Positions 50,531-63,199 of a stretch of DNA of 64,000 nucleotides are shown here, in pieces. Within the stretch, counting starts at the first letter, position 1. Every line of letters starts with the position of its first letter. Position numbers and translations under genes: made by a program. Under the pieces are notes generated by a model. That model was not told where the DNA came from and made no database searches. It saw only the letters and a list, made by a program, of their open reading frames with translations. The DNA is from Stramonita haemastoma (lineage: Eukaryota; Mollusca; Gastropoda; Neogastropoda; Muricidae): NCBI GenBank assembly GCA_030674155.1, contig CM060322.1, positions 66,611,901-66,675,900 of the forward strand, read 5' to 3'.

Positions 50531-51226
50531 ATTTATATATTTAAATAAAAAACCCACATGAGGGATACTTCCATTATTCTTCTATAAAAAGAAAAGAAAA
50601 CTCCTTTTCATATACCCACATACACTTAAACATGGCCCCCCCCCACACACACATGCCTGTTCCACCCTGTGCCTGGGGAACTGCACCCCCCCCCCCCCTA
50701 CACACACTCACACACAAACACAGAGGACCCCCCCACACACACAGGTACACACACACACAGAAGACTCCCCCCCACACACACACAGAGCCCCCCCCCCCCC
50801 CCCCTGCACACACACACAGAGGCCCACTCACACACACACATCCTTTTATGAAGCAAGCATTTTCACTGAAGGATGAAAAAGCTAATGGTCAAAGGGAGAC
50901 AACCTGCTGTCTGATATGTGAAATCATGTTCTCGAGCAGTATGAATGGCAGTGATTTCTTGTTCTGACTTGCTGCTCCTGCCCCTGTTGTTGTTTTTCTG
51001 TCATTCAGTCAGAAAGTATAAATAGTTATTAGTATGAGAAAAATCAATTTGAAAAAAAAATCTGACAACTAAGAATGAAGAGTGCTTTTTGAGGACAAGT
51101 CTGCTGAAAATGCTGACTGCAGCTTCCAAGAAATTGACTTTCTGCCTAAGGCCTTCCCTCTTTCATCATCAGTGCATACCCTTCTACACACACCCCATCT
51201 CCATCACTCTGTCTAAGCGTGCTGTG

Positions 51227-51297
<71 letters not shown>

Positions 51298-51300
51298 GTG

Positions 51301-51390
51301 TGTATGTGTGTGTGTGCACATGCATGTGTGTGTTTGTTTGTGGGTGTATGTACAAATGAATTTGACATTTCTTAATCCAATAATTGTATA
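51301..51390. repeat. Inverted repeat, left arm
   Basis: Ninety bases from TGTATGTGTGTGTGTGCACA to CCAATAATTGTATA. They are repeated as the exact reverse complement at 51739-51828. Confidence 0.85.
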
Positions 51391-51467
51391 GATGATTTCA
51401 TGTGTGTAAATGATTTGAATATAAGCACTTGGGTTTGTGGCGTTTCAAGTTTCAGTGATATATATAT

Positions 51468-52011
<544 letters not shown>

Positions 52012-52434
52012 GTGACGCTCCGCCACGAAATGAGTCGCTTAGCACATTACCCAATTTTGCTCTAGGAGCCATTAAAGGCAGGTAGGGGTCAAGTTGTCAA
52101 TTTTGAGATTTTGATTAATTATTAAACTATATCCGTTTATCTACCTTATAATGAAATATCAAGGCATAATTTTTTTTCCCTTTTGCTTTTAAATGTGTTT
52201 TGAAAATACCCAAGCCCTCATTCTGACAACGTGTTACGAAAATAAACTTGTCCGTTTCTCATTTTGCCACTTCCTGTAGTCTATCATTTCAACTTGTAAT
52301 AACTTTGCACAGAATTGTCCGATTTTCAATCTGTTTTTTGTATTTGATAGCCACTTTATTGCATATTAATAACATGTCAATAACTAAAAATTGACCTCAT
52401 GTGCACTCCGTCTCATTATGTGGTGGAGCGTCAC
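52012..52434 (-). mobile_element. MITE family 1, copy 3
   Basis: Full-length copy, reverse orientation relative to 5268-5691, with ends GTGACGCTCCGCCACG and ...GTGGTGGAGCGTCAC. TA repeats lie on both sides. No coding capacity. Confidence 0.75.
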
Positions 52435-52454
52435 ATATATATTATATATATATA

Positions 52455-52520
52455 TCACTGAAACTCCCGGTTTACATATTGGCAGGCAAATGTCTTAACC
52501 ATTCTGCCACTGTCCTTCCA
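52455..52520 (-). mobile_element. SINE tRNA-like head fragment
   Basis: CCCGGTTTACATATTGGCAG ... ACCATTCTGCCACTGTCC matches the Ser/Leu-type head at 37030-37090. Truncated; the B box is not intact. Confidence 0.5.
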
Positions 52521-52529
52521 TATACATAT

Positions 52530-53200
52530 GTATATGTATATGTATGTATATGGGTGGATCAGTTGTCTAGATGTAACACACCTGTCTAAAAAGCAAAAGA
52601 AGTCAAAGTGCACAGTAGTTTGATCCCTGTTTTGGTCTAAAACTCCCCCCCCCCCCCCCAAATCCATTAGACCATGAGTTGTGGTCTGGGTGCTAGTCTT
52701 TGGATGAGAGATAATCCAATGTCGCATGTGTTACACAATATTTAACGCACATAAAAGAACATATGGCAACAAGGGAGATGTCTCTGGTAAAATTTTGTAC
52801 AAAAAAGCCAGCGTGATAGTGAAACAATACAGTTGTGACAGGAAAAAGAAAAAAAAAGTGGCCATGCTTTTGTTGCCATGTACTCTTCCTGGGGAGAGCA
52901 ACCCAAATTTCTCACAGAGAAATCTGCCATGACATATAATGGTTAAAAAAAAAGAAGAAAGATGTTGGTAATATCTGATGTAAGGAATTGACAAACCTTA
53001 AAAATTGATATGGAAACATCCCACTGGAATAGAAAGTATTTTCTTGTGGAAAAGTCTGCTGAAATGATGAAGAGAGGAAAACAGCCAAGGAACAACAACA
53101 ACAAATACAACAACAGCAGAAGCAGCAAGTACAACAGCAGCAACAGCAGCAACAGCAACAACAACAAAAACAACTACAGTATTGGGCCATTTTGGGCTGG
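52530..53200. other. No gene seen; CAA/CAG-rich stretch
   Basis: Unique sequence with a C-run at 52647-52659 and a short AACAACAACA/AGCAGCAGC-type stretch at 53092-53170. No supported gene. Confidence 0.45.
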
Positions 53201-53613
53201 TCGGAAAGGTGAACGAGTTTACAAAACTGCATACACACAGGGATTGTATTATATAAAAAACACAAAAACGGATGAAGGCTAGTTCCATTATTCTTGAATT
53301 AAAAAAAAAAGAAAGTAAAAATACCCCCCACCCCCCACCCCCCCACACACATACACTTATGCATGCACACACACATAACATGCATGGTGTGCACGCACAC
53401 ACACACAGAGGCCCACTCACACACACACATCCTTTTATGAAGCAAGCATTTTCACTGAAGGATGAAAAAGCTTATGGTCAAAGGGAGACAACCTAATGTC
53501 TGTTCTGTGAAATCATCTTGTCGAGCAGTGTGAATGGCAGTGAAGTCTTGTTCTGACTTGCTCCTGCTACCACTGTTGTTGTTTTTCTCTCTCATTGAGA
53601 CTGCCACTATGTA

Positions 53614-53730
<117 letters not shown>

Positions 53731-54042
53731 TGTGTGTGTATACATAATATTATATACATATACACACATATTTTAAATCCAACCTCAAGACACACTTATT
53801 TCAAACCTAAGTATTTCTCCTTCCGCTTCCATCTCTTACCTGTCCCCTCCTTCAACATCCACCTGCAAAAGTGCATGTGCCCAGGTCTGTGCTGCTTGCC
53901 TGCGTACATGTTTGGGTGTGTGGGTGTGGTGTGTACATTTGAATTTGTTAAAACTGTAAATTGTTGTTGATTGTGTGTTGTGTAGGTCAAATGCAAGCCC
54001 TGTGATTTGTTTTTACAAGATATAACACTTTACAAATTCCAT

Positions 54043-54043
<1 letters not shown>

Positions 54044-54116
<73 letters not shown>

Positions 54117-54120
54117 ATAA
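54044..54120. repeat. (ATT)n array
   Basis: About 75 bases of ATT, next to a TGTAACCCTTGAAATA-type short-element end at about 54125-54215. Confidence 0.95.
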
Positions 54121-54433
54121 TATATTCTGGAATTAGAGTAGGAGCTCCATGAAAAATAAAATACTTACCCTGTAACCCTTGAAATATCAAATTGATCCAT
54201 TCATTCATTTCTTCTCTGAGTAGATTAATTCTTTGTGCTTTACATTAAGCTAGGTCATGATCTTCTTCTATCTCATAGCTTTTTTTAGACCATAGGGGCG
54301 CCATGGAAGACTTTGCAATCATCTCTTACCATTTCCTTCTGTGCTCGACCTTTCTCAGGGTGTCACTCAGCCTGAGGCCGGTCCACTCTGGGATGTTGTC
54401 CTCCCATCTCTTTCTCTGCCTGCCTCTCCTTCC

Positions 54434-54770
54434 GGTGATAACCTAGTGGTCAGAACATTGCGCTTACAATTTGACAACCCGGTTCAAGTCCAGTGGAGGA
54501 GATTTTTCTCCTGGAGTTAACACCAGTGCTGACTCCACTTTCCCCAAAAGTCCTTGGGATGAGACTTTAAAGTGAGGCCCGTGTGCAAACTCACTATGCA
54601 CATGTTAAATCCTGTACGACTTTTCTTAAGAGTAGGCCATTGTGTGCTAGTGGGAACAGATGGCATTTACAAAATTGCATACACAAGGGGAGTAGATGTA
54701 AAAGAGCACAAGAGTGCTTATTCCATTATCCTCAATATAAAAGAATAAATCAAATCAAATTAAATCAAAT
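54434..54770 (+). mobile_element. SINE family S1, full length
   Basis: tRNA-like head with CTAGTGGTCAGAACATTG and B box GGTTCAAGTCC (about 54482), body GGAGATTTTTCTCCTGGAGT, 3' hairpin region AAAGAGCACAAGAGTGCTTA, AATAAATCAAATC tail. It lies directly downstream of CCTGCCTCTCCTTCCGG and abuts the LINE end at 54770. Confidence 0.85.
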
Positions 54771-57046
54771 CTCCCGCCTTGTACGGTTCCTTGCAGAATC
54801 ATCTTGGCAAGCCCTGTTGATCTTGCGACATGCCCATACCACTTCAGTTTGCGTTTTTTGACTTTGGTCAGGAGATCTTCAAAGGACCTGAAGGCTTGAC
54901 TGATTCTGATTCTCACTTCCTCATTAGTAATGTGGTCTAAGGAGTCTGCCAAGGAGTCTGCGAAAGCATCTCATCTCTGTGGCCTGTATTCTCCTCTCCA
55001 GATCTGCTGTGAGGGTCCATGACTCACAAGCATACAGGAATATTGAGATGACCAGAGTGCACATCACTCTCACTCACTCACTCAGTACCATGTCCCAAAG
55101 GACGCAGGGGGGATATGAGAGAAGACGCAACGGAGATCTTTTTCCATGCTTCACGATCCTGTGTGGCTAGTAGGAGGCGTTGCAGGGGTTGGGCAGTCCA
55201 GTCTTTGAAGTTGTCAACCCATGATTTCTTTTGGCGGCCTCTTCTTCTCTTGCCCTCGACTGTTCCTTGCAAGATGGTTTTTGCTAGGGTGTTGTGTCTT
55301 GTGGTGTGACCAAACCACATCAGCTTTCTCATCTTTATGGTGGAGAGCAAAGGCTCTTGGCACATCAGCCTGATCTTTAAGCTGAGTGAGATGTTCCTGT
55401 TCTTCCAAATGGTCTTCAATTTTGTCAGTGCTGTAACTGTCTGTGCAATCCTTGTCAGTATTTCAGGCTTGGATCCCATGTCTGTTACAATTACTCCCAG
55501 ATACTTGAAGCTTTGTACCATTTCCAAATTCTGACCACCGACCCTGATGTTGGTGTTGATGCTGTTGATGTTGTTGGTCATTAGCTTGATCTTCTGTGCA
55601 CTGATCTCCATGCCATAGGCTGTTGAAGTCTTGTCGAGGTGTTCCACTAACCTAACTAACCCTTCTTTCCCTGCCAGTCTATCGATGTCATCAGGAAAAC
55701 GCAAGTTGGTAATTGTTCTGCCTCCAATGCCAACTGTTCCTTCATGATCTTCCAGTGCATCAGTCATGATTCTCTCAAGGAAGATGTTAAAGAGAGTAGG
55801 TGAGAGCAAGCAGCCTTGTCTGACGCCAACCGTCATCCTGAATCAATCCCTATGCCACCATTGAAATAGACTGTGCTAGTAGCCTTGTTGTAGAGCTCCT
55901 CAATGACTCTGATCATGTTGGCATTGATGTTGTACAGCCTCATGGTAGCCCACAGAGCTGCATGCCATACCATGTCAAAGGCCTTTTTGAAATCCACAAA
56001 AACATGGTTAAGGTCTTTCTGATACTGAAGGTACTTCTCGCATAGATTAAAGATCTAGATTAAAAATCTGCTTTGTTGTACTTCGTCCTGCCCCGAAACC
56101 TGCCTGTTCTTCAGCAATGATCATATCTGCTTGTGGCTTCAGTCAATTCAGTAGGATCTTCAGCATGACTTTGCTTGGATAACATATCAAGCTGATTGTG
56201 CGATAGTTCTGGCATTGTTGTATGTTGCCTTTCTTGGGAAGGGTGATGATTAGTGATTGTGTCCATGGTGTAGGCCAGTCTCCTGTCTGCCAGATCTTGT
56301 TGCAGATTATCAGTAGGGTGTTTATCATGGCTTCCTCTCCTTCTTGGACCAGTTCTGCTGGGATGTTTTCTATTCCTGCTGATTTCCTCTTCCTCATTGA
56401 TTTCACAGCTACTTCCACCTCTTCCTGAAAGATGGGGTAGTTGTCAGTGTCTGTCGGTGGTGGGATATTCAGTACCTCTGGAATTCCGGAGGTTTTGTAG
56501 TTATACAGGTCTGCGCAATATTCTGTCCATCTCTTTAGAATATCCTGGTCCTGTTAAGATCTTTCCATTTTTGTCTTGTATGGTGCTGGCTTTCTCCTGT
56601 TTTGTGCATGTCAGGTGTTTCACTAGTGGGTACACTTTATTGCTGCTGTTCTTGCTCAGATTTTCTTCAATGTCCTAGCACTTCTTTTCAATACAGGTTT
56701 CTGCTGCCTCTTTCATGCTTGTTCTAATTTCTTTGTTGATTGCCTTACACTGCCTCGCTCCTTCTATCTTGTTCTTCTTTTTCTTCAGTTCTAATTGTTT
56801 GTCACACTGGTCAAGGATGTTGGCTGTGACCCAGGGATGCTTCATTCATCTTTGCTTGTCAAGAATCTCATTGGCTGTATCAGTTACTGCTTTGTTAAAA
56901 GTGTCATCAAACTTGTCAATATCTGTGTCATCTGGGTTGAACATGGTGAGGGGTGCAAATTTCCCTCGTATCATGGCTAGGAAGGCTTCAGCAACCTCTG
57001 GATCCTTCAGTTTTTTTAGATCGAATCTGACCTTGGTGGCATAAGA
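54771..57046 (-). mobile_element. RTE-like LINE, 5'-truncated, minus strand
   Basis: Minus-strand order: linker (KVRFDLKKLKDPEVAEAF), RT start (KSAGIENIPAELVQEG, TLPKKGNIQQCQNYR), FVDFKKAFDMVWHAALW, VGVRQGCLLSPTLFNIFL, box as FPDD instead of YADD, GMEISAQKIKLMTNN, CESWTLTADLERRIQA, VKKRKLKWYGHVARSTG. Multiple stops and shifts. A second RTE 3' end is nested at 55067-55359. The 3' end is lost at the SINE. Endonuclease missing. Confidence 0.8.
55067..55359 (-). mobile_element. Nested 5'-truncated RTE insertion with 8-base target duplication
   Basis: 293 bases holding only the protein end (EPLLSTIKMRKLMWFGH, KGKRRRGRQ-like block, GHGTE-stop) and a TGAG tail. GCACATCA flanks it on both sides (55059-55066, 55360-55367). 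Removing the insert restores the host reading ...LMCTLVISIFLYACESW. It fuses in frame to the host RT frame (55078-55836), so the open frame there is chimeric. Confidence 0.85.
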
Positions 57047-57059
57047 CTATAAAAATGAA

Positions 57060-57640
57060 GGAAACAAAAACAAACTAAAAAAAAGCAAACAAAGAAACAA
57101 AACAGGACAAAACTGTCTCTCCCACAAAAGTCAAATCTACTTTTTACTGAGATGTTCTGCACCTTATTCAACTAACTGACAGAATTAATAACCTGTCATG
57201 TAAGTCTTTTATTATATGAAATACATTTGAAGACAATTTTTCAAAATATAAGTTAATCAGTTCCATTCAAAAACGACCATAGGACAGAAACTGAAATACC
57301 TGCACATGACCTGCATGTGTAGTAGCGGGGTCTGCACATGCTCAACCTCTGGCCTTTGCCTCAAAGACCACAGGCCTAGGAGATAAGTGTCTACAAGGTT
57401 AGTCCTCTTCTTTCCACTCTTTAGTTAGTCTTTTAAGCAAGTCAGTCCACTTTGTGCTTTAGCATTTTTGTGTTTTAAAATCTAGATCATAACATTTTAT
57501 TTATTCATTACCACTTTTATGTCACAGCAGATTTCTCTGGGTGAAGTTGGGCTGCTCTCCTCAGGAGAGGGCATTGCCACAAGTGTAGTGCCACCATTTT
57601 TTTTTTCTTTTTTCTGTCTCTAATCCTATTTTGTTTCCCT
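57060..57640. other. No gene seen
   Basis: Unique AT-rich sequence; no supported frame. A short resemblance to 6355-6390 (GGGCTGCTCTCC...GGAGAG) occurs at about 57,548. Confidence 0.4.
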
Positions 57641-57745
57641 ATGAGTGGGAACATATGATAAATTTACAAAACTGCACAGATACAGGGACTGGATATAAAA
57701 AGCACATGAGTGCTTATTCCATTATCCTTGAAATAAAAAAAAAAA

Positions 57746-57747
<2 letters not shown>
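57640..57747 (+). mobile_element. SINE family S1, 3' fragment
   Basis: GAGTGGGAACATATGATAAA, GGGACTGGATATAAAAAGCA, intact hairpin AAGCAC-ATGA-GTGCTT, ATTATCCTTGAAATAAA. Confidence 0.75.

Positions 57748-57838
<91 letters not shown>
57748..57838. repeat. (CT)n array
   Basis: CT array between the SINE tail and the LINE 5' break. Confidence 0.95.
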
Positions 57839-57839
<1 letters not shown>

Positions 57840-57857
57840 AAATTCAGATTTCTGATA

Positions 57858-58202
57858 GTGATCTATCATTTTTGGTGCATTGCAGTTCGCAAGGATACAT
57901 TACAAAATAAGAAAACTGGTTTACTCCTTTATATGCATCAGTCATTAAGATTCAAAAGAATAGATACCTTAGAGCAACATAACGTAGAAGCACTCTGGGT
58001 CAAAATTCAAATAAAATTTACCAAGCCATTTCTAATCTGTTTACTATACAGAAATCCATCAGAAAGAATTGATTGGAAAAATTGTTTTATTTCAATGATG
58101 GACCACACATACACTCAATGTAAAGATATCATCATAATAGGAGACTTCAATATAGATTTACTAAAAGACAATAAGCATTGGAATCTAACGTATAGTCCAT
58201 AA
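57858..58202 (+). pseudogene. LINE endonuclease domain, partial
   Basis: Blocks KTGLLLYMHQSLRFKRI, VEALWVKIQIKF, CLLYRNPSERIDWKNCF and the catalytic-type IIIIGDFNIDLLKD (GDFN). This is the apurinic-type endonuclease of non-LTR elements, which nicks the target. The following SRTIIDHF block is in a shifted frame near 58,250. Inactive. Confidence 0.75.
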
Positions 58203-59057
58203 GATATTTATGGACTAACACAGTTAATACAATCACCAACGCCAGGAACTAGTGTCTCTAGAACTATTATTGATCATTTCTAAGTATCTGATCCTAAGAC
58301 TATAATTGAAACATCTGTCCCAGAGTGTGGTTGCAGTGATCAATATTGATTTTTTTTTTTACATGGTCCAAAAAAGGCACAAAAATACTAAAGTTAGATC
58401 ATAAAACTATTGTATTTCGAAAATTTTCCAAATTCGATAGTGAAAAGTTTAACTATGATCTTACATATTCTTCTCTCAATAGTGTATATCAGTATACAGA
58501 CCCTGATGTGGCATTACAAGTATAGTACAATATTTTTTATAGCATATACAACAAACATACTCTACTGCAAAGAAGAGATTTCAATAATTATAGGATGAAA
58601 CCTCCATGGCTGACAGATGAATTACAGAAAGCCATACACTATATAGATTATTTACTGAAACATAGCTCCCGTGAAAATTATAAAAGGCAGAGAAATAAAG
58701 TAGTTTACCTCATTCCAACAGAAAAAAAGAAATATTTTCTGAATGTGTTGAACAAGAAGAACAATGGTAGACTAATCTGGAAAGCCATGCATAATTTAAC
58801 AAATGAAAATTTCAACAGTTCAACCTGTAGGCAATACAATATATGAGCTGACAAACTAAACTACCATTTTTCAACTGTAGCAAAACAAGTACTGTAAAAT
58901 CCCTAGCATACTCCCCCCCCCTCCCCCCCCTGTGCACTGATTCAGAGCAGAATTGGGGGGTGGGCATTTGCTAGGGATAGACCCCTTTGCACAAAGTAAT
59001 TTTTGTGCTCAACCCTGTAATTGAGTGAATACAAACCCTGAAAGCATGTTAGTTAGG

Positions 59058-59711
59058 TCATGTGAGTAGAAGTGAAGGGAAATAGCAAAGAAAGGGACTT
59101 TGAGGCAAAGAAAGCCAACGAGGACATTTAAGTCCCTGACTTCTTGTCCTATGGAAACTGTAACAGTCCAGAAGCAGGAGGCGGCATTTGTTGGATGGCC
59201 CAAGGACACGCTGAATCCAGGCAATGATGGTGTCTCTGGACATCCAGTCATCAGCTGTTGCACATACACAAATATTGTCTGGCACTCTCAGCTGCAAAAA
59301 ATTCCAGGGTGGAATGTTCCCATTTCTCTCTGTCAAGATCACAAAAGCTGGCAATTTGGTTCCATCTGCTGCCTCTGTAAGTGCCACCATGAAGTCTCGT
59401 TTTTCAGCCTTTGTGCTCTTGATTCTAACTTGTTTTACACCTTTCTTGTTGATGGTATGGGCTGGCATCATGTCAAACCAGACCATCATGTGATCCATTT
59501 TTATGATGTTGGACAGAGGATAACCATGACGATGATGTAGTTGCAGAATGTTCCGTTGGAATTGAAGAAGTTGATCCTGAAAGTCTGCAGGGACCATTTG
59601 GCTATAGCTAGTTCCCTGTTGACAAGGCACCAAGTGGCGCTGTTTCCAGCGACTTAACCACATGTCTGATGCCAAGAAGCCTACCACATTCAAAGCACCT
59701 GCCAGTTCCAT
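59058..59711 (-). pseudogene. pogo/Tigger-type transposase, main part
   Basis: Contains a CENP-B-like HTH end (SDMWLSRWKQRHLV), NIIKMDHMMVWFDMMPA with the first catalytic Asp, VNKKG-like TINKKGVKQVRIKSTKA, TADGTKLPAFVIL and the second-Asp block LLLLDCYSFH. The frame then shifts to an unrelated end, so the third acidic residue is missing. It would have cut and pasted the element at TA sites; this copy is inactive. Confidence 0.85.
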
Positions 59712-59883
59712 CGCTTTCGTTATAGGTCATTGTTTTGCAATACCCTGCCTTCAGATCTTTCATCTTCCAGATAATGCACCACACCTTGGTCGACATGTTC
59801 AGATCTCTCTGCTGGTCCTTTTGACAGTTTCCATTTTTGTTTGTCTTTTCTGCACTGCTGTTCAAGTCTATCTCTGTTTTCAA
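59608..59883 (-). pseudogene. pogo-like transposase, N-terminal part (shifted frame)
   Basis: Overlaps the main frame and holds VWKMKDLKAG-like and KTMTYNESDGTGRCFECG. A frameshift near 59,700 separates it from the rest. Confidence 0.5.
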
Positions 59884-60512
59884 TCCATTCCCATTTCAAT
59901 TATAACAAATTTCAAAATAACAAATTTCCCATTTGTTATTTTGTAGATCACATTCTATAATCCATTTCAATCCATTCTCTTGCAATCCACAAAAAAATTC
60001 ATGGGCACACTCTGAAACATTCCCACCTGCTTCATTATTCAGATACTGGAGGGCTTCCAATTTGAAAGATACAGTGTGAGACTGTCATTTTGGCATTTTG
60101 CAAAAATGGCACAGAGAGATTCAAAAACCAACTTCTGGCCATCAGGAAGCATCATCAAAGTACCTGTATGTCACTGACAGACAAAAGATGTCAGTGGAAA
60201 AAGCATGACGTAATCTTAATTCACTTTGTTAGGGATGGGTGGGAGTGAGGAGAGGGGACAAAGAATAAGAAAAAAGGAAAGAAACATGAAAAGGTAAACA
60301 ATGGGGAAAAGATGACTTTTAGAACTATCTGCACAAATCCTAGTGAAAGTGAGCATAGTCTCTTTGAAAAAAGCAGAGTGGGAGTTTCCTAGGTAGTTAC
60401 CCCTGTGCACAACTTTTGGCCCAAAGTGGGGGGTGGGCATTTGCTAGATGGTGGGCTTATGCTAGGGATTTTACAGTAATTCAAAATAACTACTCAAAAG
60501 AAAAGAATTTAC

Positions 60513-61466
60513 ATGAATTGCAAAAGTATTGTGAAGACAAAAATATTTGCCTTTTTGCAAAAAAGACAACCCCTATGCTTTCAAGAAGTTTACACTGCTT
60601 TAAGACAGCTCAAACAGACAAGCACCCGTGGCATTGACAGAATCGATGGAAAAATTCTTAAGCTTTCAGCACCAATCATAGCAGAAACTCTTACATATGT
60701 TTATTATCTTTGCATCGATAAAAACTATTTCTCTAAAGGTTTTCAACAAGCAAAAATTATTCCCATATATAAATCTGGAAACAAGACTGATCCATCCATC
60801 TACAGACCAATTTCTATTTTATCTGTTCTTTCTAAGCCTCTGGAGCAACATATTTATAAGTGTCTTCTTTCTTACTTAAATCAACATGATCTGATACATC
60901 CCAACCAGTCTGGATTTAGAGAATGTCATTCCTGTCACACAGCTTTAACAAAGCTGGTTGATCGCTGGCTATTAAATGTAAATAGAAAGGAATTTACTCG
61001 AATACTGTTTGTTGATTTTGCAAAAGCTTTTGATGTTATAAATCACAAACTTCTTCTTAAAAAATTAGCACTTTACAAATTATCTCGTGGTACTCTTGAG
61101 GTGATCTCCACTTTTCTTTCTGATAAACAACAAAGAGTATCTTTAAATGGATCTATCTCTGATTTTCTTCCAAACACTTATCATGTGCCTCATGGTTCAG
61201 TTTTGGGTACCCTGCTTGTTCTGCTTTACATCAATGATCTTCCTCTATCCATAAGTACTCAATGCGACATTTTTGCTGATGACACCTCCCTTGAAACAAC
61301 AAACTCTGCTGCACATGAGGTTTATCATACAATGCAAAAAAGTATCAATTACCTTATTCAGTGGACACACATAAATCACATGTTTCCTCATCCCAATAAA
61401 ACTAAATTTATGTTGATTACCAATAGACAAAAATGTCAAAACCTCACCCAGTCTTTTCCCTCTTAA
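60513..61466 (+). pseudogene. LINE reverse transcriptase domain
   Basis: 317 codons: TRGIDRIDGKILKLSAP, IYRPISILSVLSKPLEQH, NQSGFRECHSCHTALTKL, FVDFAKAFDVINHKLLL, catalytic FADDTS, NKTKFMLITNRQKCQN. The usual GVPQGSVLGP block reads HVPHGSVLGTL. It polymerises cDNA from element RNA at the nick. The frame ends before the C-terminal part, which continues in other frames to about 62,110 (LTWSKHLEKM, HIDYASTLWDLASKN, NLYKSSLMYSE). Confidence 0.85.
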
Positions 61467-62194
61467 TATATTTCTAATGTTGAAGTCAATGAAGTAACGA
61501 ATCATAAAGTTTTAGGCGTAACAATAGATAATAAACTCACATGGTCTAAACACTTAGAAAAAATGTCTAGAAATATGACATCAGAACTGTATCAGTTTAG
61601 AAAAATAAAGAACTTTTAACATTTACATGGTAGGAAACTATTCTTTTATGCATAATATACAATCTCACATTGATTATGCATCTACACTCTGGGATCTAGC
61701 AAGTAAAAATGTACTTGAACATTTGCTTAGCATTCACAAAAGAGCCATTAAAATTGTCATTAACAAATCATCTACTCTAACAGACTTTAACTATAAACAA
61801 TCAAATATACTTCTCCTCCCAGCCAAATTAATATACAATAAAGCCATTCTCATGTATAAAGTACTCCATGGTAAGACTCCACATTCTCTTAGGAATATGT
61901 TTACTTATAATAGTTATCATCATTCACACAAAATAAATGTTTCTTTCACAACAATCAATCTTTATAAGTCTAGCCTTATGTACTCTGAATGATGGCTATA
62001 AACAATATTCCAGAAATCCTAAAATATGAATCTAAGTTTTTGAGACTTAAAACCAGCTTGTTTAATTACTTAATGAATCTCTCTGATTTGACATTCCTTT
62101 CTCCAAACATGTATTGAACCCAAACATGTATTGAAGTGATCTATTATCAACACTATTATTGTCACTCAGCATGTATCTTGCATTTTGGCCTAGT

Positions 62195-62350
62195 CGTTGT
62201 TCATATCATCGTCATCATTATCATCATCATCATCACCATCATCGTCATCATCATCCTCAACACCATCATCCTCATTAGCGTCTTTTTTGTCATCCTCATC
62301 GTAGTTTGTGTTATCTTAATTATCATCATCATTCTTGTTATTATTAATAT
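62195..62350. repeat. ATC-rich repeat
   Basis: Degenerate ATC trinucleotides after the LINE 3' end; possibly derived from its tail. Confidence 0.8.
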
Positions 62351-62430
62351 GAGTATTTACATGGCTAGGTGGTGGATGCTTTTTAAAAAAATATATCATC
62401 TATAAAAATGTTAATATTTGCAGAATTATG

Positions 62431-62583
<153 letters not shown>

Positions 62584-62589
62584 CACTCA

Positions 62590-62866
62590 GCTTTCTCCCT
62601 TTTCCTTTTATTGTGGTTTGATTTGCTTTGTGGTTTGATTTGCTTTGTATTAAGTTACACATATATACTGTAATTCTCTACTGTAATTACTTTTCTCTTG
62701 TGCTTTTATTGTGGTATGATTTGCTTTCTATTAAGCTACACATATATACTGTAATTCTTTGTTCTACACTTCTCAAAGTGTTGAACTGTAGTTAAATGTT
62801 TATGTAATTTTGCTTAACTAAGCCATTATCTTCAAACTAGCATTTGTGAGGGGGTTTTAGTGTTGT
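62590..62866. other. No gene seen; short duplication
   Basis: The phrase TATTAAGYTACACATATATAC followed by TGTAATTCT occurs twice (about 62,648 and 62,730). No frame. Confidence 0.5.
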
Positions 62867-62867
62867 T

Positions 62868-63166
62868 GCCGCCGCGGTAGTCGAGTGGTTAGGGCGTTGG
62901 ACTCGTAATCTAAAGGTTGCGGGTTCGATCCCAGCTGTCGGCTATGGCGTTGTGCCCTTGGAAAAGGCACTTTACGGCTATTTTCTCACCCCACCCAGGT
63001 GTAAAAGGGGTACCAACCTTGTGTTGGGCGGTTAACCCTGCGATAGACTGGCGTCCTATCCAGGGGGGAGTCTATGACTCTCAGTCGCTTAGCGCCACAG
63101 AAACCGGGATAAGCACCGGCCTGATGAGCCTTAGGCTCGGGACAGACTTTAACTTTAACTTAGTGT
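62868..63166 (+). mobile_element. tRNA-derived SINE, second family
   Basis: Head with A-box-like GGTAGTCGAGTGGTTAGGG and perfect B box GGGTTCGATCCC (about 62,921-62,932). Body with GCCCTTGGAAAAGGCACTTT and GCGTCCTATCCAGG. 3' end GATAAGCACCGGCCTGATGA, then ACTTTAACTTTAACTT. Near full length and well preserved. Animal SINEs with this kind of head and body are known; family name not assigned. Not a functional tRNA. Confidence 0.85.
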
Positions 63167-63199
63167 TGTTGTTAGTGTTTTTGTTTTGTTATTTTGTAG

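Larger units (their letters stand above)
58892..60476 (-). mobile_element. pogo-like (Tc1/mariner superfamily) transposon
   Basis: 1,585 bases with TA on both sides (58890-58891, 60477-60478) and inverted ends CTGTAAAATCCCTAGCATA. GGGGGTGGGCATTTGCTAG occurs near both ends. The minus strand codes for a DDE transposase of the Tigger/pogo type, broken by a frameshift. Confidence 0.85.
57840..62120 (+). mobile_element. CR1/jockey-like LINE, interrupted by a pogo-like transposon
   Basis: Coding runs endonuclease (57858-58202), linker, RT (60513-61466) and C-terminal region to about 62,110, broken by many stops and shifts. The pogo-like element at 58892-60476 splits the linker. Excising it restores ...STVAKQVIQNNYSKEKN. 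The 5' end of the endonuclease is missing at the CT array. Confidence 0.8.

Noticed and set aside
55078..55836. Single 252-codon RT-related gene
   Set aside because: It is a chimera of two LINE copies created by a nested insertion.
56397..57044. Plus-strand frames of 93 and 109 codons
   Set aside because: Antisense shadows of the RTE-like LINE linker and RT start.
59100..59540. Plus-strand 146-codon frame
   Set aside because: Antisense shadow of the pogo-like transposase.
62868..62944. Candidate tRNA gene
   Set aside because: A and B boxes are good, but the sequence continues into a SINE body and the stems are not those of a working tRNA.
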